From Sungkyunkwania multivorans (GTDB taxonomy: Bacteria; Bacteroidota; Bacteroidia; Flavobacteriales; Flavobacteriaceae): 64,000 nt of DNA. The stretch spans positions 124,001-188,000 of the forward strand of contig NZ_JBHTJH010000010.1 of the NCBI RefSeq assembly GCF_042675645.1. Direction: 5' to 3'. The notes under the pieces were generated by a model that was not told where the DNA came from, searched no databases, and saw only the letters and a list, made by a program, of their open reading frames with translations. Position numbers and translations under genes: made by a program. The stretch's first letter is position 1. Each line of letters begins with the position of its first letter. Of the stretch, positions 46,084 through 55,064 are shown piece by piece.

Positions 46084-46435
46084 CCTTAAGAATTAATCAT
46101 AAATAGTGCTCTTACCGCTTAGATGGGACAACCAAAGAAAAACGCTTATATCTATCGATCACCATCTCTTCTATTATTGCACCGATGTACTAAAATAATC
46201 ACAACCAAATAACAAGTATAAGGTTTTAAGAATTCTAAATCAACCTTGCGCAGTAAAACCGCACATCATTTTAATAAATCTAGGGTCATTTGATGCGACA
46301 TCCAAAACCCGACCGACCATATAAAAAAATAAAAAAGTGAACTTCTTGTAACATTTTCTTCGACTTATACGTATAACCACATACGCTATGAGAATTAAAA
46401 AGTATTCACGTAACAAAAATCAGGAGAAAAATTAG
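46084..46435. other. Intergenic region before rpoD
   Basis: A 352-base AT-rich gap between the divergent AraC-like gene and rpoD. No reading frame of interest and no perfect TAnnTTTG were found. The only feature I noticed is a 12-base perfect palindrome TTATACGTATAA at 46365-46376, about 60 bases before the rpoD ATG. It could be an operator, but such a short AT-rich palindrome may also be chance. Confidence 0.5.
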
Positions 46436-47299
46436 ATGAGACAGCTAAAAATTACGAAGCAGGTAACCAATAGGGAGACTGCATCGCTAGACAAATATTT
46501 GCAAGAAATTGGAAAAGTTGACCTGATCACCGCCGATGAAGAGGTGGAATTGGCGCAGCGGATCAAAGCTGGCGACCAACGTGCATTGGAGAAATTGACC
46601 AAGGCCAACCTTCGTTTTGTGGTATCTGTTGCTAAGCAATATCAAAATCAAGGGTTGACACTTCCCGATTTGATCAACGAAGGAAACTTAGGTTTGATCA
46701 AAGCAGCACAACGTTTTGACGAAACGCGTGGTTTCAAATTTATCTCGTACGCAGTATGGTGGATCCGTCAATCGATCCTTCAAGCATTGGCTGAGCAGTC
46801 TCGTATCGTTCGCCTACCATTGAACAAGATCGGTTCTATCAATAAGATCAACAAGACCTTCGCCTTCCTAGAGCAAGCTCACGAACGTACACCAAGTGCC
46901 GAAGAGATCGCGAAAGAGTTGGATATGACCGTTTCTGATGTGAAACAATCCATGAAGAATTCTGGTCGTCACGTATCGATGGATGCCCCATTGGTAGAAG
47001 GTGAGGATTCTAACCTGTACGACGTATTGCGTTCTGGTGAATCACCGAACCCAGATAAGGACCTGTTACACGAATCACTTCGTACAGAGATAGAGCGCGC
47101 TTTAGAAACATTGACTCCTAGAGAAGCTGATGTGATCCGCCTGTATTTTGGTCTTGGCAATCAACATCCAATGACATTGGAGGAAATTGGAGAAACTTTT
47201 GATCTTACTCGCGAGCGTGTTCGTCAAATAAAAGAGAAAGCGATTCGCAGATTAAAGCATACCTCTCGAAGCAAGATCTTGAAGACCTATTTAGGGTAA
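46436..47299 (+). CDS. rpoD: Primary RNA polymerase sigma factor
   Basis: Short Bacteroidota form of the primary sigma factor, 287 residues, without the long N-terminal region 1.1 and the nonconserved insert of E. coli RpoD. Region 1.2 is TASLDKYLQEIGKVDLITADEE; region 2 includes ANLRFVVSVAKQYQNQGLTLPDLINEGNLGLI and KFISYAVWWIRQSIL; region 3 about 140-200; region 4 ends with LEEIGETFDLTRERVRQIKEKAIRRLK. It recognises the -33/-7 promoters seen across this window. Terminator downstream. Confidence 0.97.
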   Translation: MRQLKITKQVTNRETASLDKYLQEIGKVDLITADEEVELAQRIKAGDQRALEKLTKANLRFVVSVAKQYQNQGLTLPDLINEGNLGLIKAAQRFDETRGFKFISYAVWWIRQSILQALAEQSRIVRLPLNKIGSINKINKTFAFLEQAHERTPSAEEIAKELDMTVSDVKQSMKNSGRHVSMDAPLVEGEDSNLYDVLRSGESPNPDKDLLHESLRTEIERALETLTPREADVIRLYFGLGNQHPMTLEEIGETFDLTRERVRQIKEKAIRRLKHTSRSKILKTYLG

Positions 47300-47404
47300 T
47301 CACACGGCATTTTATATAAATTCATTTCGAATTTGTATATTGTGCATAGAAAATATTACAGCAACAACAGTTTATCATAACTGTTCGTTTTTTGATTGAT
47401 GAAT

Positions 47405-47436
47405 GGAACCTCGGCTGATTACCGGGGTTCTTTTTT
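47405..47436 (+). terminator. Terminator of rpoD
   Basis: Nine-base stem GAACCTCGG/CCGGGGTTC (one G-U) around CTGATTA, followed by TTTTTT, about 105 bases after the rpoD stop. Confidence 0.75.
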
Positions 47437-47453
47437 AATAGAAACTTTTGCTT

Positions 47454-47500
47454 TCATTCCTGTGAACCCGCCTGTCGGCGATTAGGGACAGAAATCTCCC
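47454..47500. repeat. Short intergenic repeat-like element (copy 1)
   Basis: Begins TCATTCCTGT and contains a small CGCC/GGCG inverted repeat. The inverse of its start (ACAGGAATGA) occurs at 57377-57386. It resembles short mobile-type repeats beginning TCATTCCTG that I recall from Flavobacteriaceae intergenic regions. It sits between the rpoD terminator and rpe. Confidence 0.4.
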
Positions 47501-47598
47501 TTTAGTTCCATTCACATTTTCCATCACCAAAAAGGCATAAGATCGCAAGCCATTGAAATGTAGGTTCAAAATGCCTAATGCAACTCATAAATTTGCTG

Positions 47599-47606
47599 TA
47601 TTTTTG
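47599..47606 (+). promoter_or_regulatory. -7 element of rpe
   Basis: TATTTTTG matches TAnnTTTG and lies 21 bases before the ATG at 47628. It falls inside the longer possible reading frame from 47553, which argues for the later start. Confidence 0.5.
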
Positions 47607-47627
47607 TCGCTTAACAACACAACGACA

Positions 47628-48284
47628 ATGACAAAATTGATTGCTCCTTCCATTCTGGCGGCAGACTTCGCCAATCTTCAACGCGACATCGAAATGGTAA
47701 ATCAAAGTGAGGCCGATTGGTTTCATATCGACATCATGGATGGTGTTTTCGTGCCTAATATTTCCTTTGGGATGCCAGTTTTAAAGGCCATTTCTAAACA
47801 CGCCAAAAAGACCATCGATGTACACCTGATGATCGCAGACCCCGATCGATATATTCAAACCTTTGCCGATCTTGGAGCCAATGTGCTCACCGTTCATTAC
47901 GAGGCCTGCACGCATTTGCATAGAACCCTGCAAACGATCAAGGCCGCAGGGATGGAAGCGGGTGTTGCCTTAAATCCTCATACCAATGTGTCGCTATTGG
48001 AAGACGTGATCAAAGATATCGACCTGGTTTGTATCATGAGCGTAAACCCAGGGTTTGGCGGGCAAAAATTCATTCAAAATACCTATGACAAAGTTGCAAA
48101 GCTCAAAGAGATCATCGTAAAGCACAATGCCACTACAAAAATTGAGATAGATGGTGGCGTCAATGCCGACAATGCCGAAGCACTGGTTAATGCTGGTGCT
48201 GATGTCCTGGTCGCGGGAAGTTTTGTTTTTGGTAGTGCAGATCCTCTGGCGACCATCAAAGATCTAAAACAAAAGGTGAACTGA
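47628..48284 (+). CDS. rpe: Ribulose-phosphate 3-epimerase
   Basis: Pentose phosphate enzyme that interconverts D-ribulose 5-phosphate and D-xylulose 5-phosphate; 218 residues, TIM barrel. Diagnostic segments are IAPSILAADFANLQRDI, WFHIDIMDGVFVPNISFG, VHLMIADPDRYI, LNPHTNVSLLEDVIKDID, VCIMSVNPGFGGQKFI and IDGGVNADNAEALVNAGADVLVAGS. The ATG at 47628 is used because it starts the conserved MTKLIAPS region and follows the -7 box; an earlier ATG at 47553 is unlikely. Its stop overlaps the next ATG by one base (TGATG). Confidence 0.95.
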   Translation: MTKLIAPSILAADFANLQRDIEMVNQSEADWFHIDIMDGVFVPNISFGMPVLKAISKHAKKTIDVHLMIADPDRYIQTFADLGANVLTVHYEACTHLHRTLQTIKAAGMEAGVALNPHTNVSLLEDVIKDIDLVCIMSVNPGFGGQKFIQNTYDKVAKLKEIIVKHNATTKIEIDGGVNADNAEALVNAGADVLVAGSFVFGSADPLATIKDLKQKVN

Positions 48285-49255
48285 TGAACCCTTTTGACCT
48301 GATCATCGTTGGCGGCGGTCCAATCGGAATTGCCTGTGCATTAGAAGCCAAGAAAAAGGGATTGTCACATTTGATCATCGAAAAAGGCTGTATCGCCAAT
48401 TCACTATATAATTATCCATTGAATATGCAGTTCTTCTCCACTTCGGAGAAACTGGAGATCGATGATATCCCATTTATCAGTAAAGAGGCCAAACCAAAGC
48501 GGAATGAAGCCTTAGAGTATTACCGCAGGATCGTCACCTCCAACGAGCTGAACATTCACTTATTCGAAAAGGTGGAAGCGATCACCAAAGTCCTCGACAC
48601 ATTCGAGGTCGTCACTTCCAAGAGTGAATACAAGGCAAAGAACATTGTTATCGCCACCGGATTTTACGATCTGCCAAATCTTATAAATGTACCAGGTGAG
48701 GAACTCCCCAAAGTATCCCACTATTACAAAGACCCTCATTATTTTGCAAAACAAAAATTAGCGGTGATCGGCGCCAGCAATTCTGCAGTGGATGCCGCCC
48801 TTGAATGTTACCGAAAGGGTGCGGAGGTTACCATGGTGATCCGCGGACCAGAAATAGGCAAACGGGTCAAATATTGGGTGCGCCCTGATATTTTGAATCG
48901 GATCGAGGAAGGCAGTATCAAAGCATATTATAACAGTACTTTAAAAGAGATCTTGCCCAAAGCATTGATCATAGAAACCGAAGAAGGAATGATTAAGATT
49001 GAAAATGACCACGTCTTAGCACTCACGGGCTATATGCCAAACTTCGAGTTTCTAAGAAAATTGGGGGTTCATCTATCCGACGATGACAACTTATATCCTC
49101 AATACGATGAGAATACCATGGAAACCAATATCGAAGGGCTATATTTGGCAGGTGTAATCTGCGGTGGGATGGATACCCACCTATGGTTTATAGAAAACTC
49201 TAGGGTACATGCAGCGACCATCGTCAAGGCCATTTTAGAGAAGGTAGATAGATAG
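48284..49255 (+). CDS. ypdA: YpdA-type FAD/NAD(P)-binding oxidoreductase
   Basis: Flavin reductase related to YpdA, the bacillithiol disulfide reductase; Flavobacteriaceae species can contain bacillithiol. The 323-residue protein has the FAD motif IIVGGGPIGIACALEAKKKG, an NYPLNMQFFSTSEKLEI segment typical of YpdA, NIVIATGFYDLPNL, a second Rossmann motif AVIGASNSAVDAALECYRKGAEVTMV and the C-terminal GLYLAGVICGGMDTHLWF. It lacks the CxxC of thioredoxin reductases, as expected. It overlaps rpe by one base, so the two are co-translated. Converges with the M90 peptidase. Confidence 0.88.
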   Translation: MNPFDLIIVGGGPIGIACALEAKKKGLSHLIIEKGCIANSLYNYPLNMQFFSTSEKLEIDDIPFISKEAKPKRNEALEYYRRIVTSNELNIHLFEKVEAITKVLDTFEVVTSKSEYKAKNIVIATGFYDLPNLINVPGEELPKVSHYYKDPHYFAKQKLAVIGASNSAVDAALECYRKGAEVTMVIRGPEIGKRVKYWVRPDILNRIEEGSIKAYYNSTLKEILPKALIIETEEGMIKIENDHVLALTGYMPNFEFLRKLGVHLSDDDNLYPQYDENTMETNIEGLYLAGVICGGMDTHLWFIENSRVHAATIVKAILEKVDR

Positions 49256-49262
49256 ATAACTA

Positions 49263-50069
49263 TCAATATCCTGCATAATCGAAATTGAGCATTCTTTTCA
49301 CCTTTTCATAGACCTCTGGGAATTCTCTTCTAAATTCATTCGGTGTTTCTATGAAATTTTCCAACACAACCGCCACAAATTCAAATTTGTTGGTAAACGC
49401 GTAATCTCTGAAATAATCGCTCCCTTGAAGTTTAGTTCGCAGTTGTTCGTCTAAGAGCATCAACTCTAACTCTCTAAATCCGTCAGAGAAAATCGTGGAG
49501 CTTGTGTCTCTATTTTTTATACTGCTTAGATGAATGGCATGCGCGAACTCATGAATTCCCAAATTGCGATTGTCATTTTCTACATCAAATCCTTTTTTAA
49601 AATCTTCCCAAGAGAAAACCAATGCCTTGAACTTGGGATTGAACTCTCCAATATGATACTCGCCATTAAATCTCGAATAATACCGTGTTGGATAAATGAT
49701 GATCTTTTCGACCAGGTCCAACATATACTCCCGCATCCCAAAAGTGAGCATGATCGCCGTAGCAGAGATCAAGATCTTCAGCTCATCGGTGATCTCTAAA
49801 CCTTCTCGGCCCTCGAAGCTTTTTTCATTTAAAAAAGTAGCCAACCGATGTTCAAAAAATTCCTTGTTCCTAAAATCCAATTTGGTGAAAAATGGGAATC
49901 GTTGTTCTAGAATATACCGTTGTTGATTACTGATAGATGCCCTAAAAGGGTAAAAGTGTATGAAGAATGGCCTCCCACTTTTTCGCGCATATATGGTCTC
50001 TATAAACCTAAAACCATGATAGGATATGAGACATACGAGGAAACCGGCTAGAAAATAAGCAAAATACAT
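49263..50069 (-). CDS. M90/MtfA-like zinc metallopeptidase
   Basis: 268-residue protein with one N-terminal membrane helix (YFAYFLAGFLVCLISYHGF), then an M90-type domain: YPTRYYSRFNG and the gluzincin motif HEFAHAIH (H173, E174, H177) with a downstream acidic helix. E. coli MtfA, of this family, is a peptidase that also binds the Mlc repressor; the role in Bacteroidota is not known. The added N-terminal anchor suggests a membrane-bound form. A -7 element and, further upstream, a candidate small RNA precede it. Confidence 0.85.
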   Translation of the reverse strand: MYFAYFLAGFLVCLISYHGFRFIETIYARKSGRPFFIHFYPFRASISNQQRYILEQRFPFFTKLDFRNKEFFEHRLATFLNEKSFEGREGLEITDELKILISATAIMLTFGMREYMLDLVEKIIIYPTRYYSRFNGEYHIGEFNPKFKALVFSWEDFKKGFDVENDNRNLGIHEFAHAIHLSSIKNRDTSSTIFSDGFRELELMLLDEQLRTKLQGSDYFRDYAFTNKFEFVAVVLENFIETPNEFRREFPEVYEKVKRMLNFDYAGY

Positions 50070-50132
50070 AATTCTATGTTTGGGGCAACTAACGGTTAAA
50101 GAATGAAACTAATTAAATAAGGCCAATAATTC

Positions 50133-50140
50133 AAACGTAT
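50133..50140 (-). promoter_or_regulatory. -7 element of the M90 peptidase gene
   Basis: Minus strand TACGTTTG, 63 bases before the ATG at 50069. It lies just after the terminator of the upstream candidate RNA, so the peptidase would have its own start. Confidence 0.4.
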
Positions 50141-50166
50141 TAACTTTATTTTTATGATTCGCGAGG

Positions 50167-50270
50167 AAAAAAAACCGCCTGGAGAAGATCCAGGCGGCGT
50201 AATAACTGCGATAGGTATTACCATACGGTAATTATTTGCCCCAAACCTAAAAAGCAGCTACACTTATAGT
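50167..50270 (-). ncRNA. Candidate structured small RNA
   Basis: On the minus strand a promoter-like TATATTTG (50276-50283) precedes about 104 bases that fold well and end in a strong terminator. Pairs: AGCUGC/GCAGUU (50259-50254 with 50209-50204), UAGGU/ACCUA (50249-50245 with 50216-50212), AUUACC/GGUAAU with a GUAU loop, then CCGCCUGGA/UCCAGGCGG (50183-50175 with 50097-like position 50197-50189) and a U run (50174-50167). A 12-base one-sided bulge (UUGGGGCAAAUA) interrupts the stem. No reading frame is present. It could be a free small RNA or a leader upstream of the M90 gene. I do not recognise it as tmRNA, 6S, SRP or RNase P RNA. Confidence 0.6.
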
Positions 50271-50275
50271 TGATG

Positions 50276-50283
50276 CAAATATA
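50276..50283 (-). promoter_or_regulatory. -7 element of the candidate small RNA
   Basis: Minus strand TATATTTG, a perfect match, 5 bases before the expected RNA start. A TTTG 23 bases further upstream is a weak -33 candidate. Sequence 50284-50465 beyond it, up to the LamG-protein stop, shows nothing else I can name. Confidence 0.5.
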
Positions 50284-50465
50284 GGATCCTTTTTTAAACT
50301 ACGAGCCAAACTGCATAAATTATCGGTGATTGTCATCAATATATCGATAACAGGTAAATCTTAATGTTTTTATCAGAGCGTCACAACATTTTGAAAATCT
50401 GAAAAATCCTCCCTAGTCCCTCCTACAAACAAGGCGAAAACAATACGATTCATCGTCATTTTTTA

Positions 50466-52847
50466 TCACTTGATGAGCTTTCTGAATATGGTTTTACCAT
50501 TATCCAGTTTCAGATTGAGAATAAATATGCCTCGCGATAATCCAGGAACAAAGTACCGGCGCTCTTCGAAGACATTTTGAAAGACCTTTTTCCCTGATAT
50601 GTCATATAATTCCAATACTCCTGTATCTTCAATATCCGTATCAACGATAAGTGAGTGATCATCGAAGGATACCGATACTCGTGGATTATCATTCTGGAAC
50701 ATATCATCCTCTACGCCCAAAACGCTGGTATCTTGAAAGTTCAGCACAAATCTTTCATTATTCTCTTGAACCGATGTATTAAAAAGATAACCTCCCGCTC
50801 TAAGGTCTGCGAACACACCGAGTTCTTTGTCTTCAAGAATGACCTCCACTTCTTCATTTAGATAATGAAGGTCGATCTCGATCGTAAAATTTCCAGCGGT
50901 CGCAGTTTTAAATCCCAATGGGATGGAAACATCCTCCCCATTGAGTTCCGCCCTCGCCTGAATAGCTAATTTCCTGTCAACTAATAATGAGTAAAACTGT
51001 AGCAGATAACCCTCATCCAAATAGCGACCATCGTATTTTTCGTCATAGCCATTGGTAGCCTCCTCCAATAAACCCAACAACAAGGTGCTGGTTCTATCTG
51101 CGTTGGACAACTTTAGCCAAATTCGTCCATCCAAATCGGACGTTCTATCATCACTTCGGAAAAACTGACTGTTATTGGAAACCACTCTGTGTGTATTCTT
51201 AAAGGTCAAAGTGCCAGGTTGAAGGGATTCGGTAAATACCCCTTGGGCAGTTGAAATAAATTCGGTGGCTCCTGGCGGATTCGAGCCTGTGCTATTAAAG
51301 GTGATATAATCAGATTCTTGATTGTTGGCCCCTGTGACGGTTTGGTTCCAATAGTACATGGTTCCAGTAATTACATCAGAATTGTCTTCATAAAGCTTGA
51401 ACCAATCGATTGCCGAAGCGTAGGGATTTCCTATAAGATTAAAATTATCGGTTGGACTATTAAAGTAAATGGGCAAATCGATAATTCCATTATTCAATCT
51501 TCCTCCAAAGGTCCTTGTCTGTGTACCGGCCATATCATCTGGCCGAACAAAAATTCCCTCACCTGGGATCATGGCGTAGCTTCCGCCTCGCTCTACATAA
51601 ACTCCTGGGTTGGCACTCGCATCCCAAGAAAATGCTCGAATCGGCCCTGCAAAGACTTGACCCAGTGTTGCTTCTGCCGAGAAAACTGGTGTTGACCAAA
51701 TGGAGAAAAAGTCAGCGCTTGGATAATTGGGAGAATCCCTAACTACAAAAAAGGTTCCGCTTCCAGCAATGGCATCACAGTTGTTGTACAACAAGGAACC
51801 ATCGTCGGTAACGGTGATCAGACCATTATTAGTTAGATCATAGTACACATTTAGTGTTCCTCCAGGACTGATTTCCAATTGAACCCCTGTAACAACGGTA
51901 AGCTCTCCTATCCTTATCTCAGAAGCGATTTCCGGATAGTTTCCCGAAAGAGGAATAGTAATCTTCTCCAACTTATTAGATAGTGGTGCGCTGCCCCCTA
52001 CCCAATTGCTCCCTGTATTCCAATCCGTGCCTGTAGCACCCGACCAGGTGTAGGTTACATTGTTTCCATTACCTTCAACAGAAGCACTCAGCGTGGTGAG
52101 ACCATTTGGAACATAGGTCAGATCTCCTGCATCTAAATACGCAACAAGGTCAGTCCCTGAAATCAAAAGGGACTCTTTGTTGTTATCGATCTCTGTTTGC
52201 GTTCTAGGAGTGTTCCATATTCTGAAGAGTGAAAGGTCGCCGTTGAAGTTATACGCATTGGCGTCGCTGGCGCCGAAAGTTCCATTATAGGTTTCGGCAG
52301 TCGAACCTCCCACCGAGCTGGCCGTCCAGGTCGTTCCCGATGGAAAACGAAGGTTCCCCCCATTATGTCCAATACTGATGTTACCGCTCCGATTATTGAC
52401 CTGCGTGCCTATTTGATCATCTTGAAGTACTCCATCCAAATACCACCGAAAGTCGACATCGGTACCAGTGTCACTTAATACCAAAGCAACGTGATGCCAA
52501 GTATCTACCGCTAATGTTCCTATACCAGACCTAAATAGCCTTCTATTTCCAACTGCACCCGCATTGCTGCGATACGCTCCTAAGTACAATTGATCATTCT
52601 CTAGGTAGAAATATAACGCATGAAGTTGACTCCCCTCTTCATATATCACTTGCCGAGTAGTAATGTCCGAGGCTTTGAACCAAAATTCGACCGTTCTGTT
52701 TCGTGTATTTTGTAAATTTATAGCGTCGGTATTCGGAATGGTGATATGATCATCCGTACCGTTCAAATGGAAGTCGATGCCACATGGTTGAGCGTAAATC
52801 GTCAACATTCCCAAACTAAAAATAAGGAGTAAATGTACTTTCTTCAT
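50466..52847 (-). CDS. LamG-domain secreted protein with T9SS sorting domain
   Basis: 793-residue exported protein. The ATG at 52847 gives a signal peptide (VHLLLIFSLGMLTIYAQ); a GTG two codons earlier is less likely. About residues 20-240 form a LamG/concanavalin-like domain (FHLNGTDDHITIPNTDAINLQ, NRTVEFWFKASD, WHHVALVLSDTG, FNGDLSLFRIWNTPRTQTEI). Then a repeat-like region YTWSGATGTDWNTGSNWVGG and SGNYPEIASEIRIGELTVVTG. The last ~80 residues are a type A T9SS sorting domain (LYDISGKKVFQNV, LSRGIFILNL, FRKLIK). Function is probably surface binding to polysaccharide or other ligand; this is inferred from LamG. Confidence 0.85.
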   Translation of the reverse strand: MKKVHLLLIFSLGMLTIYAQPCGIDFHLNGTDDHITIPNTDAINLQNTRNRTVEFWFKASDITTRQVIYEEGSQLHALYFYLENDQLYLGAYRSNAGAVGNRRLFRSGIGTLAVDTWHHVALVLSDTGTDVDFRWYLDGVLQDDQIGTQVNNRSGNISIGHNGGNLRFPSGTTWTASSVGGSTAETYNGTFGASDANAYNFNGDLSLFRIWNTPRTQTEIDNNKESLLISGTDLVAYLDAGDLTYVPNGLTTLSASVEGNGNNVTYTWSGATGTDWNTGSNWVGGSAPLSNKLEKITIPLSGNYPEIASEIRIGELTVVTGVQLEISPGGTLNVYYDLTNNGLITVTDDGSLLYNNCDAIAGSGTFFVVRDSPNYPSADFFSIWSTPVFSAEATLGQVFAGPIRAFSWDASANPGVYVERGGSYAMIPGEGIFVRPDDMAGTQTRTFGGRLNNGIIDLPIYFNSPTDNFNLIGNPYASAIDWFKLYEDNSDVITGTMYYWNQTVTGANNQESDYITFNSTGSNPPGATEFISTAQGVFTESLQPGTLTFKNTHRVVSNNSQFFRSDDRTSDLDGRIWLKLSNADRTSTLLLGLLEEATNGYDEKYDGRYLDEGYLLQFYSLLVDRKLAIQARAELNGEDVSIPLGFKTATAGNFTIEIDLHYLNEEVEVILEDKELGVFADLRAGGYLFNTSVQENNERFVLNFQDTSVLGVEDDMFQNDNPRVSVSFDDHSLIVDTDIEDTGVLELYDISGKKVFQNVFEERRYFVPGLSRGIFILNLKLDNGKTIFRKLIK

Positions 52848-52958
52848 ATCCACTACAATTAATTATTAAAAAGGATAAATGCGTTCAATAGGGAGAAAGT
52901 CGGGGAAGTCTATTTGTAGGAAGTTCGATCAAACGTTGAGACTCTTCGTTTAAATACA

Positions 52959-52977
52959 TACATTTGATACAAAATTA
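52959..52977. promoter_or_regulatory. Divergent -7 elements of the LamG and M3 peptidase genes
   Basis: Plus strand TACATTTG (52959-52966) faces the M3 peptidase gene, 55 bases before its ATG. Minus strand TAATTTTG (52970-52977) faces the LamG gene. The two boxes are only 3 bases apart, so RNA polymerase at one should block the other. Confidence 0.45.
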
Positions 52978-53020
52978 TTAAAAAAAACGTACAAAAACCT
53001 CTTTATCAGCAATATATTAT

Positions 53021-55057
53021 ATGAATGTCTTAACATCACCATTTGAAACCGCTTTTAGCACTGCACCATTTTCCAAAATAAAGACAACCGATTTCCTGCC
53101 CGCGATAAAAACGGAAATTACAAAGGCGAAGATCGAGATCGAAGAGATCACCTCTAATACAGCACCAGCTTCGTTCGAAAACACCATTGAAGCACTCGAA
53201 TTCTCGGGTGAACAGTTAGATCGAATCACCAGTATTTTCTTTAATCTTAACAGCGCTGAGACAAACGAGGAGATTCAAAAGATAGCACAGGAGGTATCGC
53301 CGATGTTATCGGAGTTTGCAAATGATATTAGGCTCAACGAGAAATTGTTTGAAAGAGTTAAGGCGATTTATGAGCATAGAGCATCCTTACATCTTACCAA
53401 GGAACAAGCGACCTTGCTTGACAAGAAGTACAAGAGTTTTTCTAGAAATGGTGCCAATTTACCAGAAGAGAAGAAACAAAAACTACGAGAAATTGATAAA
53501 GAATTGTCAAAATTGAGCTTACAATTTGGTGAGAATGTCCTTGCCGAGACCAATAAGTACGAGCTTCATATCACCGATGAAAGCGATCTTTCTGGTTTGC
53601 CCGATGGCGCAATTGAAGCCGCTGCAGCCCTCGCAAAGAACAAGGAAAAGGAAGGATGGGTCTTTACATTGGATTATCCCAGTTACATTCCATTTATGAC
53701 CTACGCCGATAATCGGGAATTACGTGAAGAATTATCCTTGGCATTCGGAAGCAAAGGTTTTCATGAGGATGCGTTGGATAATCAGAAAATTGTACTGAGA
53801 ATTGCAGCGTTACGCCACCAAAGAGCTCAGCTTCTCGGTTATGAAACACACGCACATTTTGTACTCGAAGAGCGCATGGCCGAGACACCAGAAAAAGTAA
53901 CATCATTTTTGCATGACCTTTTAAAAAAGGCAAAGCCAGCTGCAGAACGCGAATTTGCACAACTTCAAAACTTTGCCAAGGAACTAGACGGAATAGACCA
54001 GTTACAAAAGTGGGATGGTGCCTATTATTCCGAAAGGTTGAAACAAAAATTATTTGACCTGGATGATGAAAAACTAAAACCTTATTTTAAGTTAGAAAAT
54101 GTCGTCGATGGAGTATTTGGAGTTGCCAAAAAGCTCTTCGGCCTAAATTTCGAGGAGATCTCGGATATCGACATCTACCATCCAGAGGTGAAAACTTATA
54201 AGGTGACCGATGAGAAAGGTGCATTCATTTCGATATTATATGCGGATTTTCATCCGAGACCCGGAAAACGTAACGGAGCTTGGATGACGAGCTACAAGCC
54301 ACAAATGATCAAAGATGGCCAAAACGAGCGTCCCCACATTTCCATTGTTTGTAATTTCACAAAACCTACCGAAACCAAACCTTCTTTGCTAACCTTTAAC
54401 GAGGTCACGACCTTATTTCACGAATTCGGTCATGCCTTGCATGGGATGTTGGCAAACACCACCTACCCTAGCCTGAGTGGCACTAGCGTTTATTGGGACT
54501 TTGTAGAACTACCGAGCCAAGTATTGGAGAATTGGTGTTATGAAAAAGAGGCCCTAGAACTTTTTGCCAAGCACTACGAGACAGGCGAGGTCATCCCAAT
54601 GGAATATGTTAAAAAAATAAAGGAGTCCTCCACCTTTATGGAAGGAATGCAAACACTGCGTCAGATAAGCTTTGGACTGCTAGACATGAGTTGGCATGGA
54701 ACGGACCCTTCCAATATCAAGGATGTAAAGGCATACGAGCAAGCGGCTTTTTCTAGCACCAAACTGTATCCTGAAACGCCTCAGACATGCATGAGTACTG
54801 CCTTTTCACATATTTTCCAAGGTGGCTACTCTTCTGGGTACTACAGTTACAAATGGGCAGAAGTGCTGGATGCAGATGCTTTTGAATTTTTTAAGGAAGA
54901 AGGGATCTTCAATAAGACCGTGGCTAACAAATTTAAAGAAAATGTGCTCTCTAAAGGAGGTACAGAAAACCCGATGGAACTTTATAGACGCTTTAGAGGT
55001 AAAGCACCTCAACCCGAAGCCTTGTTAAGACGTGCTGGTCTAATAGAGAGAAAATAA
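53021..55057 (+). CDS. M3-family metallopeptidase (oligopeptidase A / dipeptidyl carboxypeptidase-like)
   Basis: 678-residue zinc peptidase of the M3A family, as PrlC/OpdA or Dcp. The catalytic motif is HEFGHALHG (H467, E468, H471) with the distal Glu in SQVLENWCYE, and C-terminal family features YADFHPRPGKRNGAWMTSY and SHIFQGGYSSGYYSYKW, followed by FRGKAPQPEALLRRAGL. No signal peptide, so probably cytosolic, degrading small peptides. Length is normal. Subtype (OpdA versus Dcp) not decided from sequence. Rhodanese gene lies convergent 7 bases downstream. Confidence 0.93.
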   Translation: MNVLTSPFETAFSTAPFSKIKTTDFLPAIKTEITKAKIEIEEITSNTAPASFENTIEALEFSGEQLDRITSIFFNLNSAETNEEIQKIAQEVSPMLSEFANDIRLNEKLFERVKAIYEHRASLHLTKEQATLLDKKYKSFSRNGANLPEEKKQKLREIDKELSKLSLQFGENVLAETNKYELHITDESDLSGLPDGAIEAAAALAKNKEKEGWVFTLDYPSYIPFMTYADNRELREELSLAFGSKGFHEDALDNQKIVLRIAALRHQRAQLLGYETHAHFVLEERMAETPEKVTSFLHDLLKKAKPAAEREFAQLQNFAKELDGIDQLQKWDGAYYSERLKQKLFDLDDEKLKPYFKLENVVDGVFGVAKKLFGLNFEEISDIDIYHPEVKTYKVTDEKGAFISILYADFHPRPGKRNGAWMTSYKPQMIKDGQNERPHISIVCNFTKPTETKPSLLTFNEVTTLFHEFGHALHGMLANTTYPSLSGTSVYWDFVELPSQVLENWCYEKEALELFAKHYETGEVIPMEYVKKIKESSTFMEGMQTLRQISFGLLDMSWHGTDPSNIKDVKAYEQAAFSSTKLYPETPQTCMSTAFSHIFQGGYSSGYYSYKWAEVLDADAFEFFKEEGIFNKTVANKFKENVLSKGGTENPMELYRRFRGKAPQPEALLRRAGLIERK

Positions 55058-55064
55058 TGTACTA

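Noticed and set aside
46365..46376. Palindrome TTATACGTATAA upstream of rpoD as an operator.
   Set aside because: Short and AT-rich with a single copy; kept only as a note in the intergenic entry.
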